In this document: positions 35,056 to 42,519 of the stretch, piece after piece | How positions within the stretch are numbered: position 1 is the stretch's first letter | Layout: every line of letters begins with the position of its first letter | From: an uncultured Alteromonadaceae bacterium | GTDB taxonomy: Bacteria > Pseudomonadota > Gammaproteobacteria > Enterobacterales > Alteromonadaceae | Assembly: GCA_913056495.1 (NCBI GenBank) | Contig: CAJXMO010000029.1 | Span: 1 to 42,519 of the forward strand | DNA: 42,519 nt | Reading direction: 5' to 3' | Notes under the pieces: generated by a model | The model's database searches: none | What the model was told of the DNA's origin: nothing | What the model saw: only the letters and a program-made list of their open reading frames with translations | Program-made: the position numbers and the translations under genes

Positions 35056-36203
35056 TGCCAGAATTATTATTTTTATTATTACCTGTCGCTGCTTTATATG
35101 GTTACGTGATGGGGCGTAATAGTTATCGCCAGTCACAATTAAAGCAGCATGAAAAAATCAATCAGGACTTTTTATCCGGGCTTAATTTATTTTTAAGTAA
35201 CCAAAGAGATAAAGCAATCAATGTACTGATTGAAAACTTGGAAGTTAACAACGAAACTTTTACCACTCATATTGCGTTAGGCAAGCTATTTCGCGCTAAA
35301 GGTGAGAACGACAGAGCCATTAAAATTCATCAGTTTTTGGCCAAACAGGATGTACTCACGCCAGAGCAGAGGCGGCAATCTATAGTGCAACTAGCACTGG
35401 ACTATGTCGATTGTGCCTTATATGACAGAGCCGAAAAGCTATTACTTCCTTTGATGAACGATAAAGCCTGTGCTCGCGAAGCTCGTCTGATTCTTTCCCG
35501 AATTTATCAAACTTTTAAAGACTGGCAACAAGCTTTTGATGCGATTGAGCCAATTGCATCTGTGGATGGTGAGCAACACCATGTCACCAAAGCTTATTTA
35601 TTATGTGAACTTGCATCTGAAAAGCAAAACGCTGACAAAATCGAAATGTTAAGAAGAGCGTTAACTTATGATAAAGGGTGTGCACGTGCTTATATCGATT
35701 TAATTGAAACCTATATAGAATTAAATGATAAAGCTGAAGCCGGAGAGTTATGCCGGGTTTTCGCAGATACCTGCCCAGATTATATTGCATTGTTAGTGCC
35801 TCACTTGGATTCAGTATTCCCGGATCATTCAATTCGGCTCGATTTTTTAACCTCAGTTTCAAGCCATATTAAGAGTACGTCTGTTGTGTCTGCTATATCC
35901 GATATTCTTGATAAACAAGATAGAATAGGGGATGCACGTAAAAGTGTTTTGGGAATGTTAGATAAACACGCGACTATTTCAGGGTTTGCTCAGTTACTAA
36001 AGTTAAATGCGAAAAAAACCGATGCGCCTGAAGCTCAGCAAATGATGCTTAACTTGGAAAAAATGGTTGTTAATAAAGTAAAACAGCTACCCAGTTATGA
36101 ATGTGAACAGTGTGGTTATCAGGGCAGTTTATTATTTTGGCAATGCCCACGGTGCAAACACTGGGGCAGTGTTAAACCTATTATTGGATTAACCGGAGAT
36201 TAA
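35055..36203 (+). CDS. lapB: Lipopolysaccharide assembly protein B
   Basis: The 382-residue protein (E. coli 389) has an N-terminal membrane anchor (about 1-18), a cytoplasmic array of TPR-type helices (about 40-340) and a C-terminal rubredoxin-like zinc knuckle, C-x2-C in ECEQCGYQ and C-x2-C in QCPRCKHW. LapB recruits LpxC to FtsH and so sets LPS output. The start overlaps lapA by one base (TAATG). pyrF follows after 2 bases. Confidence 0.95.
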   Translation: MPELLFLLLPVAALYGYVMGRNSYRQSQLKQHEKINQDFLSGLNLFLSNQRDKAINVLIENLEVNNETFTTHIALGKLFRAKGENDRAIKIHQFLAKQDVLTPEQRRQSIVQLALDYVDCALYDRAEKLLLPLMNDKACAREARLILSRIYQTFKDWQQAFDAIEPIASVDGEQHHVTKAYLLCELASEKQNADKIEMLRRALTYDKGCARAYIDLIETYIELNDKAEAGELCRVFADTCPDYIALLVPHLDSVFPDHSIRLDFLTSVSSHIKSTSVVSAISDILDKQDRIGDARKSVLGMLDKHATISGFAQLLKLNAKKTDAPEAQQMMLNLEKMVVNKVKQLPSYECEQCGYQGSLLFWQCPRCKHWGSVKPIIGLTGD

Positions 36204-36205
36204 TT

Positions 36206-36916
36206 TTGACAGATACTTGTAAGTCCCCCGTTATTGTCGCACTAGACTTTGATGACAAAAACAAAGCACTTGAGCTAGTTGAACAATTGCAGCCAAGCGA
36301 GTGTCGGCTGAAAGTAGGCAAAGAAATGTTTACGCTATTTGGTCCGGAATTTGTAAAGTCTTTAGTTGCAAAAGGGTTTGATGTTTTTTTAGATTTGAAG
36401 TTTCATGATATACCGGCAACCACAGCAAAAGCCTGCGTTGCAGCTGCAAAGCTTGGTGTGTGGATGGTGAATGTTCACGCCAGTGGTGGCAAAGTGATGA
36501 TGCAAACGGCGAAAAAGGCTTTACAAGATAACTTTGAAACGCCTCCATTGCTCATTGCAGTAACCGTTTTAACTAGTATGGATGAATCTGATTTAGCGGG
36601 CATTGGTGTGTCTAAAACACCTGCTGAGCAAGTTAAAATGCTGGCTAAGTTGGTTAATGATTCTGGATTGGATGGGGTTGTTTGTTCAGCTCAGGAGGCG
36701 GAAATTTTAAGAGCGCATATAGGCTCAGACTTTCAGCTAGTAACACCTGGGATTAGACCGCAAGGTAGTGATAAAGGAGACCAAAAAAGGGTAATGACCC
36801 CTAAAATGGCAATGGATGCAGGTTCCAGTTATCTCGTTGTCGGGCGTCCTATCACTCAGGCAAATAATCCGGCTCAAGTACTAAAAGAGATCAATGCATC
36901 TTTAGGCCTTATCTAA
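36206..36916 (+). CDS. pyrF: Orotidine 5'-phosphate decarboxylase
   Basis: The 236-residue TIM-barrel enzyme converts OMP to UMP, the last step of pyrimidine synthesis. The catalytic network is in FLDLKFHDIPAT; VALDFDDKNKAL and VTPGIRPQGSDKGDQKR (phosphate binding) are also conserved. The start is TTG 36206, supported by CCGGAG 7 bases upstream and the E. coli alignment. It ends the ihfB-lapA-lapB-pyrF cluster, followed by a strong terminator. Confidence 0.97.
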   Translation: MTDTCKSPVIVALDFDDKNKALELVEQLQPSECRLKVGKEMFTLFGPEFVKSLVAKGFDVFLDLKFHDIPATTAKACVAAAKLGVWMVNVHASGGKVMMQTAKKALQDNFETPPLLIAVTVLTSMDESDLAGIGVSKTPAEQVKMLAKLVNDSGLDGVVCSAQEAEILRAHIGSDFQLVTPGIRPQGSDKGDQKRVMTPKMAMDAGSSYLVVGRPITQANNPAQVLKEINASLGLI

Positions 36917-36944
36917 CCAAGATTTAGCACCGGTCGAACATATT

Positions 36945-36974
36945 AAAAAAGCGATGCATAGCATCGCTTTTTTT
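36945..36974. terminator. Bidirectional intrinsic terminator, pyrF / TraF-like gene
   Basis: GCGATGC (36951-36957) pairs with GCATCGC (36961-36967) around ATA, with six A before and seven or more T after. It serves both convergent genes. Confidence 0.93.
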
Positions 36975-37005
36975 ATGTATCACTATTTAGCTAAAGCAGC
37001 GTTAA

Positions 37006-38208
37006 TTAGAAGGTATAAGACAGTTGAAGGCCAATAGCACCTTTTCTGTCTTCAGCATACTGACCAGCTAGATCGATATGAAATACACCAAACGGGGCTA
37101 ACCCAAGACCGAATGTGTATTTACCGTCGTAATTACCTTCGATATCGTGTTTATAACCCAGGCGTAACTGAGCCCATTTTAATAAATCACCTTCGATACC
37201 AATGGATGCATATTGGCTGTCATCTTCAGCCCCTTCAAATTTTTCTGTACCCGTTAATTCAAGATCTGCTGCAACTGTTACATAACCTGTGCTAAAAGCC
37301 GCGCCTAAGGTTACTTCGGGTGCAATTTTATATGTAGAGATATGACCATTTACTTCTATCGACTGATAGTCTGAACTAATAAGGTTGCGTGCTGAAAGAC
37401 CCAGTGTCCAGTTATCATCTACTTTATAGACAGCGCCTAAATCCACATTAAAGTTAGATTCATCGTTTAAGTATTCATCGGCATCAAAGTCATCTTCATC
37501 AAACGATGAAATCGATTCACGATAATTAAAAAAATCAACACGTTGATTTTTAAGCGTCAGACCTAAACTAAATTCATGGCCTTGGTAAGTGTAATTATCA
37601 GCATAAGTGACACCGACTTCCAATACATTTGCCGCAATGGCTTGAGCTTCAGAGGTTAATCCATCTTCCAGTTCATCAGTTGTCTCTGCTTCTCTGATAA
37701 CCTGGCTGTCGTTTACTTCATCAATATCAGCAATCAGTTTAAGGTCGATTTGGGTATCAGCAAATACAGCTAAAGAACCAAAACGAGTGTGACCTGCGAT
37801 GACTAAACCAGCATCCACACCTAATAATAATTCACTATCTAAATTTGCAAATTTTTCAATCAGATTTTCGCGCGCTGCTTCAAGTTGCTCTTCATTAGCG
37901 CCTTGCGGATCATTTTCTGCAGCTTCTAGTAGCATTTCCAAATTATCGTAAGCGTCTTGAAACTCATCAATGCCATTAACAAGGTCATTTGAATCTTCAG
38001 CTTCTATTGAAACACCCGGTAAAATCATACCAAAATCATCAGACTCATCAATTTGACTGGCTAATAAAGCCGGGTTGTTTGTTGGTGCGCTCAGGTAGCT
38101 ACCGCCGACTGCGCTAACGCCGCCCATGCCCATAGAACGGACTTCAGCTGCTTGTGCATTCAAGCCGTATAAAGATGCAATAATCGCGATCGATAGTTGT
38201 TTTTTCAT
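37006..38208 (-). CDS. TraF-like outer-membrane beta-barrel protein
   Basis: The 400-residue exported protein has a signal peptide ending AQA before AEVRSMGMGG. It resembles the chromosomal family annotated as conjugal transfer protein TraF, with FadL/PorV-like features: an N-terminal GMGGVSAVGGSYLSAPTNNPALLA plug motif, alternating beta-strands and a C-terminal aromatic LQLSYTF typical of BAM substrates. Residues about 55-120 form an acidic helical insert. There are no other transfer genes nearby, so the TraF name reflects family only, not conjugation. The substrate is unknown. It is a single gene, convergent to pyrF. Confidence 0.8.
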   Translation of the reverse strand: MKKQLSIAIIASLYGLNAQAAEVRSMGMGGVSAVGGSYLSAPTNNPALLASQIDESDDFGMILPGVSIEAEDSNDLVNGIDEFQDAYDNLEMLLEAAENDPQGANEEQLEAARENLIEKFANLDSELLLGVDAGLVIAGHTRFGSLAVFADTQIDLKLIADIDEVNDSQVIREAETTDELEDGLTSEAQAIAANVLEVGVTYADNYTYQGHEFSLGLTLKNQRVDFFNYRESISSFDEDDFDADEYLNDESNFNVDLGAVYKVDDNWTLGLSARNLISSDYQSIEVNGHISTYKIAPEVTLGAAFSTGYVTVAADLELTGTEKFEGAEDDSQYASIGIEGDLLKWAQLRLGYKHDIEGNYDGKYTFGLGLAPFGVFHIDLAGQYAEDRKGAIGLQLSYTF

Positions 38209-38578
38209 ATTAGGTTCCTTTGTACTACTGATTCAATTTGTGTGAATTGATCCAAGGTTCTTTATAGAAGGGATTAAAAGTGTGTTTTTTATTATGCCAA
38301 CTGAAAGCATCTTTGCTTAAAGTGTGGGCTAGTTCACATTTTAAAACGTCTTTGATAAATACAAAAGCATTAATTTCAAGCGATTGATTAAATTCAGGCA
38401 AGAAATCTCTCAAGGGCAAGTTTAGCTTTGTTTTTGAGTTTTAGACGCGAGAAAAGCTAGTTTGAGCGGGGCAAGAAGAAAGGGCGTTTTGGTCTAAGCT
38501 CAAATGATAAAAAATTCAAAGATTTTGGGATGAGAAGATATTTCTCATCCTGTTCTAAGGGGATAGTTTAGAAAGCGT
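38209..38578. other. Non-coding gap between TraF-like and AP2-like genes
   Basis: A 370-base gap with no convincing gene. A 64-codon minus-strand frame (38225-38419) begins at TTG without a Shine-Dalgarno and has no recognisable motif. A 9-bp perfect hairpin, GGATGAGAA (38528-38536) / TTCTCATCC (38542-38550), lies 28 bases beyond the AP2-like stop and may terminate that gene. A short TCAATT/AATTGA pair is at 38232-38249. Confidence 0.5.
38528..38550 (-). terminator. Hairpin downstream of the AP2-like gene
   Basis: A 9-bp perfect stem with a 5-base loop, 28 bases after the minus-strand stop. On the minus strand it is followed by CAAAATCTTTGAATTTTTT, a delayed T-run, so it is a moderate terminator. 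Confidence 0.55.
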
Positions 38579-39196
38579 TTAAGCTGGACTGTTGTCAACT
38601 AAAGTGTGTTCGGCGTTATCAGATGATTTTGACTTTTTACGTCGCTTACGACTGTAATCGCATTTAGGGTAACCTGGATCGTAGAGTCTGACAGATTTCC
38701 ATTTTTTATACTTAGCTTCTTCCATACTATTACCATCAGCATCCCACTCAGCTCTGAATTGAATGGCGGTGCGATAAGCATGTAACTGAAGGTCTGCACT
38801 AAAATCAGAATACCCGAGCGAGAAGGTTTTAACAGCGGGTTTTCCGTTTCTACGGTAACTGACCCAATAAAAACGTTCAATCTCATTGCGCCGTTTATCC
38901 AGCTTTTCACGGTAACCCACTCCGTTAAAACCGCAACTGGCACCTTCTTTAGGTTTATGCTGGCGTTTAATTCGGTGTGTCGGATAGAGCATTTTGAGTT
39001 GTTTATTGCGGTTAATAGCCGCTTTTAACGCTTTATCAATTCCACCCCATTGTTTATAGGAGTAAAAGCCTCCCATATCCACTTTATTGCGGATAAAACG
39101 CATTTGGCAACCAGACTTACAAGGAAAACTAATGCCATGAGCATCGTTCTCTAATATCGCTTGGTACTGCTTAGGAATGTAATCGGGCAATGGCAC
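38579..39196 (-). CDS. Putative DNA-binding protein with two AP2-like domains
   Basis: This is a 205-residue basic protein. Residues about 21-64 (GISF, GGFYSYKQWGGIDKALKAAI) and about 92-150 (GVGY, FYWVSYRRNGKPAVKTFSLGY, then a helix) each look like an AP2/ERF fold, three strands followed by a helix. The first copy has Cys26 and Cys30. The tail is very basic (SRKRRKKSK), then acidic. No HNH or integrase catalytic residues are seen, so a stand-alone DNA-binding protein is the best guess. The start is GTG 39196; an internal ATG at residue 32 is less likely because it would cut domain 1. It is flanked by gaps of 370 and 180 bases and belongs to no clear operon. Confidence 0.65.
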   Translation of the reverse strand: MPLPDYIPKQYQAILENDAHGISFPCKSGCQMRFIRNKVDMGGFYSYKQWGGIDKALKAAINRNKQLKMLYPTHRIKRQHKPKEGASCGFNGVGYREKLDKRRNEIERFYWVSYRRNGKPAVKTFSLGYSDFSADLQLHAYRTAIQFRAEWDADGNSMEEAKYKKWKSVRLYDPGYPKCDYSRKRRKKSKSSDNAEHTLVDNSPA

Positions 39197-39376
39197 AATG
39201 ACTAAACTCTCTGTTTAACTTATATCACTCTGCCTGTATGAAAATGCCGGCAGCTCTAAAACAAAGTTCTTTAATTGCAGCTTTGAACTTTATTAACTGA
39301 TAATTGCGTTTGCAGTAAGTGAGCATAATTCAGTTAATATAAGTGTAGCCAACCTTTAGTTGCTTTGTCTAATTTT

Positions 39377-40819
39377 TTATCCATAAGTATTTTGCAGGTA
39401 TTTAAATAAAGCTTTCAATACTGCTAACTTTTCTTCATCCTGTTGATATTGCTCAACCAATGTTTCCAGTTGGCTCGAAAAAGATTCAAACGTTAAACCA
39501 AAATAATCTGAACTGGACATCAGTCGTTCGCGGCAGTGATTATGCCACTTACTTGACTCGCTTTCATTTAATAAGTGTGGATAGTTTCTCGCTTTGAACC
39601 TAAACCATAAACTTTTTAGCTTTAGATCTTCAAAATCAGGCTCAAAATCCGCATATTGGGTAATATCCATCGCCTGAATACGTTCCATCAGCGCTTTATC
39701 TGCTGGACTGGTAAATCCTTGGTAAAGTGCGTAATCCGGATCGGTTTCTTCATCAAACTCAATACTTTCATAAAGTTGAACTAGTTTTTCCCGGATTTGC
39801 GGGTGTTGTTTTAAAAATTTCAGATGAGTCAGGCAGGCTTCTCTGTCAATATTTAAACGCTCGGCATCTTCAGGTTTTAGGGTTTTTGCCGGTGCCAGAA
39901 CAGGCGATTTGTTTATATGAATCAGTTTAATGGGCAGACGGGATTCACCCTCAGCCAAATCATCAGTTTTGGTAAAGAGTTTTTGTTGAATTTCATCAAC
40001 TGACAAATCCGCCAGTGGAGTCGGGTCCTGTGCCAGATTTAGCACTATGACTGCATTACTATTAGTCGGGTGCCAGGCCATTGGACAAATCCAACTGCAA
40101 CAGCCATGCTCAGCCTTAAGTTTTGACGAAATATGAACAAGCGGAGTCAGATTGTTTATATCAATCAGCTCAGCTACTTTTCGTTTATTACGCAACTCAA
40201 ATAAATATTGGTAAAGCTTAGGTTGTTTTTCTTTGATAAGTCTGGCCATCGCGATAGTGGCTCTGACATCGGATACCGCATCGTGCGCTTTTTCATGGCT
40301 GATGCCATTGGCGAGAGTGAGTTCTTCCAGTTTAAAACTTGGGGTGCCATCTTCTTTTGTCGGCCAGTTAATGCCTTCAGGCCTGAGTGCATAACAGGCT
40401 CGGACTAGATCTATAATGTCCCAGCGGCTGTTTCCGTTTTGCCATTCCCGTGCATAAGGGTCAAAAAAGTTACGATAAAGAGAATAGCGCGTCACTTCAT
40501 CGTCAAACCGAATACTATTATAACCAACTGTGCAGGTATTTGGCTTGCTCATTTGCGCCAGTACTTTGCGCATAAACTCATGTTCGCAATCACCTTTTCG
40601 CTGAGTTAGCTGAGGCGTGATTTTGGTAATTAAACAAGCTTGTGGATTCGGTAAATAATCCATAGGCGGATAACAAAAATACTCAACTGGCTCATCGATT
40701 TCATTTAAGTCTAAATCAGTTCTAATTGCAGCAAACTGAGCCGGGTGATCTTTTTTAGGGTTGACCCCCCAGGTTTCATAATCATGCCAGAGTAGAGAGG
40801 GTTGGTTTTTATTGTTCAT
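39377..40819 (-). CDS. sbcB: Exodeoxyribonuclease I
   Basis: The 480-residue enzyme (E. coli 475) is a 3'-5' single-strand DNA exonuclease acting in recombination and mismatch repair. The DEDDh exonuclease motifs are HDYETWGVNP (Exo I), VGYNSIRFDDEVTRYSLYRNFFDPY (Exo II) and AHDAVSDVRATIAMARL (Exo III). The SH3-like and C-terminal regions, including LWFRFKARNYP, are conserved. It starts 152 bases from the divergent integrase gene and is probably the last core gene before an island. Confidence 0.97.
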   Translation of the reverse strand: MNNKNQPSLLWHDYETWGVNPKKDHPAQFAAIRTDLDLNEIDEPVEYFCYPPMDYLPNPQACLITKITPQLTQRKGDCEHEFMRKVLAQMSKPNTCTVGYNSIRFDDEVTRYSLYRNFFDPYAREWQNGNSRWDIIDLVRACYALRPEGINWPTKEDGTPSFKLEELTLANGISHEKAHDAVSDVRATIAMARLIKEKQPKLYQYLFELRNKRKVAELIDINNLTPLVHISSKLKAEHGCCSWICPMAWHPTNSNAVIVLNLAQDPTPLADLSVDEIQQKLFTKTDDLAEGESRLPIKLIHINKSPVLAPAKTLKPEDAERLNIDREACLTHLKFLKQHPQIREKLVQLYESIEFDEETDPDYALYQGFTSPADKALMERIQAMDITQYADFEPDFEDLKLKSLWFRFKARNYPHLLNESESSKWHNHCRERLMSSSDYFGLTFESFSSQLETLVEQYQQDEEKLAVLKALFKYLQNTYG

Positions 40820-40920
40820 TTTTATTCTCTTTTCTGTCTTAAGTTGTTGTTATTTAACTTTAAAGTTTGGTTGTTTGTTCGCTCTTGTTTTTTGCTGTTT
40901 TTTAATTTTCTATTGCTATT

Positions 40921-40940
40921 GTGCATCACTGAGTGCATCA
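40921..40940. repeat. Direct repeat upstream of the integrase gene
   Basis: GTGCATCA occurs twice, at 40921-40928 and 40933-40940, with CTGA between (12-base period). It lies 31 bases before the integrase start. It could be an integrase or excisionase arm site or an operator. Confidence 0.5.
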
Positions 40941-40971
40941 TTAATCAACCTTTTGTGACCAGTTGGTGTAC

Positions 40972-42144
40972 ATGTCTTTAACTGATACTAAATTAAGAAA
41001 AATCAAAGCGCCTTATAAAGGTAAACCTGAGCTAGCCGACAGAGATGGCTTGTCGGCCAGAGTAAGTACCAATGGCTCTATTACCTTTAATTATCGCTTT
41101 CGTTGGCAAGGGAAGCAACAAAGAATCAAAGTAGGGCGCTACCCGTTAGTTTCATTAGCTGACGCCAGAGCTAAAATTATAGAGTATAAAAAAATTCTAT
41201 CAGAAGGCTTAGACCCCCGGCAAATTCAACAAGAAAAACAACGCCAATGCTTATTAGGTGATGTGGTTGAAGAATTTATGCAAAAGTATGTATACGCTGA
41301 ACTAAAGCCCAGGACTCAAAGTTTGTATAAAACGACTTTTAATCAATACATTCCCAAATATGCGAATGTGGATATGGAGCGCTATAAGTATACTGATTGG
41401 ATCAAGTTTTTTGACTGGGTAAAGCAAGAATCGTCGTCTGCTAATGCGGGCAGTGTACTTAAAAGGTTAAAAGCCGTTGCCAATTGGGCGAAATCTCGTG
41501 GTTTGTTAAATCACTCGCACCTAATTGATATTCCGGTTAAAGCGATAGGAAGTCATCAAGTAAGCCGTCAACGCTGTTTAGAATGGGAAGAAATTTCGGG
41601 GTTATGGCGACAAATCGAGGCAAGTAAAGCCACACCCAAATGTAAAATATGTGTACAACTACTTATTTTAACTGGTGCAAGAAATTCAGAAGTAAGAGAA
41701 GCTAAACGCTCAGAGTTTAATTTAGAGCGAAAACTTTGGATTTTACCTGAACACAGATCTAAAACAGGCAAACAAATTAGACGGCCTCTTAACGAAGGTA
41801 CAATAAAGCTTATTCAAACACTTGATCTGATATATGGGGTAAAGCGTGAGTTCTTAATTGAGGGTGAAAGAAATGGCAGACCGCTGACAACGCACTCGGT
41901 GAATAGATTCGTTCAGCGCATGAATAACCATTTAAGATATCCACCGTTTGTACCGCACGACTTTAGAAGGACCATTGTTACCCGGTTAAGTGAACTTGGT
42001 GTCATGCCTCACGTAACTGAAAAAATGCTGGGTCATGAACTGGGGGGAATTATGGCCGTTTACAATAAACATGACTGGGTAGAAGAGCAGCAAAAAGCTT
42101 ATGATTTGTATTGGGACAAGTTGCAAAGCTATTTGACCAAGTAA
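40972..42144 (+). CDS. P4-type tyrosine recombinase (island integrase)
   Basis: The 390-residue site-specific integrase has an N-terminal arm-binding domain of the DUF4102 type (LTDTKLRKIKAPYKGKPELADRDGL), a SAM-like core-binding domain (about 95-185) and a catalytic domain. The catalytic set is complete: Arg237 (TGARNSEVRE), His329 and Arg332 (PHDFRRT), His355 (LGHELGG) and Tyr364 (AVYNKHDW). A frame from TTG 40963 is longer, but ATG 40972 fits the family start; the Shine-Dalgarno is weak. It is divergent from sbcB and faces a non-core gene on its right. No tRNA target is visible, so the attachment site is undefined. Confidence 0.93.
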   Translation: MSLTDTKLRKIKAPYKGKPELADRDGLSARVSTNGSITFNYRFRWQGKQQRIKVGRYPLVSLADARAKIIEYKKILSEGLDPRQIQQEKQRQCLLGDVVEEFMQKYVYAELKPRTQSLYKTTFNQYIPKYANVDMERYKYTDWIKFFDWVKQESSSANAGSVLKRLKAVANWAKSRGLLNHSHLIDIPVKAIGSHQVSRQRCLEWEEISGLWRQIEASKATPKCKICVQLLILTGARNSEVREAKRSEFNLERKLWILPEHRSKTGKQIRRPLNEGTIKLIQTLDLIYGVKREFLIEGERNGRPLTTHSVNRFVQRMNNHLRYPPFVPHDFRRTIVTRLSELGVMPHVTEKMLGHELGGIMAVYNKHDWVEEQQKAYDLYWDKLQSYLTK

Positions 42145-42208
42145 ATCGATAAAATATGTTTCCCTTATGACGACGATAAAATAATAAAAATTAAGAGTAC
42201 TTTTAATA

Positions 42209-42519
42209 ATGCTTTTCTCCGAACCATACAACATAGCATGTCCGAACTGCCGGGCTATACATACCCATAGAAAGATCATGACTATTAATGATCTATCGAG
42301 CGAGAATTTCTCTGATGGTTTTGTTTCGGCATTTGATACGCTATCAACCAAGAAATGCAGTCAGTGTAATTACATAATTATCAACTGCCATGATTTAGAA
42401 AATTTGGGTGAAGTTGAATATGTAAAAGTTTATCACCCCCAGACTTTTTGGCAAAAGTTTTGGAGAACACCACCTGAATTTACTCGTCAACCGATTAACG
42501 AATATCCAAGTTTGCTTTA
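42209..42519 (+). CDS. Partial gene, protein with two CxxC pairs, unknown function
   Basis: An open frame from ATG 42209 runs 103 codons to the window edge without a stop. It has two zinc-knuckle pairs, Cys11-x2-Cys14 (CPNC) and Cys50-x2-Cys53 (CSQC), separated by 35 residues, with histidines at 18 and 20. This suggests a zinc ribbon at the N-terminus. A tryptophan-containing segment (TFWQKFWRTPPEF) follows. I do not recognise the family. It starts 64 bases after the integrase stop with no terminator between and only a weak AAGAG ribosome binding site. It is probably the first cargo gene of the island. Confidence 0.65.
   Translation, partial: MLFSEPYNIACPNCRAIHTHRKIMTINDLSSENFSDGFVSAFDTLSTKKCSQCNYIIINCHDLENLGEVEYVKVYHPQTFWQKFWRTPPEFTRQPINEYPSLL

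Noticed and set aside
37006..38208. Evidence for a conjugation system from the TraF-like gene
   Set aside because: No other transfer, relaxase or pilus genes are present; the family is commonly chromosomal and only named after TraF.
38225..38419. 64-codon minus-strand frame as a small gene
   Set aside because: It begins at TTG without a Shine-Dalgarno, has no recognised motif and lies in a gap already containing a hairpin. It could be a gene remnant, but there is no support.
41986..42351. 121-codon minus-strand frame overlapping the integrase end and the CxxC gene
   Set aside because: It overlaps the integrase active-site region and the plus-strand CxxC frame. The plus-strand frame has better protein features (two CxxC pairs).

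Overview
The window is a stretch of gammaproteobacterial chromosome, most likely from the Alteromonadales (an Alteromonadaceae or Shewanella-like marine bacterium). The reasons are the AT-leaning composition, the gene order (pheST-ihfA, ubiG next to gyrA, cmk-rpsA-ihfB-lapAB-pyrF), and protein sequences close to but clearly different from the Escherichia coli orthologues. The genus is an inference. No rRNA or tRNA gene, CRISPR array or insertion sequence was seen.

Layout, left to right. 1-147 is a tandem heptamer array that runs off the left edge and ends at the ribosome binding site of a yajL (DJ-1 family) gene. After a 445-base gap with two strong inverted repeats come pheS-pheT-ihfA, then asnS on the other strand and a small three-helix membrane protein. 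6804-12051 is the biotin locus: bioA divergent from bioB-bioF-bioC-bioD, with a BirA-type operator between them. 12066-16643 holds pgm and glgP (glycogen breakdown), followed by a ZIP-family metal transporter. 17486-20273 is an envelope-stress module: cpxRA divergent from a CpxP/Spy-like periplasmic protein, with a CpxR box between. Then come oxyR with both redox cysteines, and rdgC.

22311-26082 is the class Ia ribonucleotide reductase operon nrdA-nrdB-yfaE on the minus strand. Two NrdR-like boxes exactly 31 bases apart lie upstream of nrdA. A Gph/MupP-type phosphatase and ubiG follow on the same strand. From 28124 the plus strand carries gyrA-serC-cmk-rpsA-ihfB-lapA-lapB-pyrF. aroA, which often sits between serC and cmk in related bacteria, is absent here. 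The rpsA leader looks like the structured, Shine-Dalgarno-less leader through which S1 protein controls its own synthesis in E. coli.

The right end is more accessory: a TraF-like outer-membrane barrel, an AP2-like double-domain protein, then core sbcB. A P4-type tyrosine integrase faces away from sbcB, and an unfinished gene for a protein with two CxxC pairs runs off the right edge. This looks like the left boundary of an integrated island whose cargo lies outside the window.

Most of the window is housekeeping. I do not see a complete unknown multi-gene system. The best leads are the heptamer array, the AP2-like protein, the structured region upstream of nrdA, and the island edge at 40820-42519.
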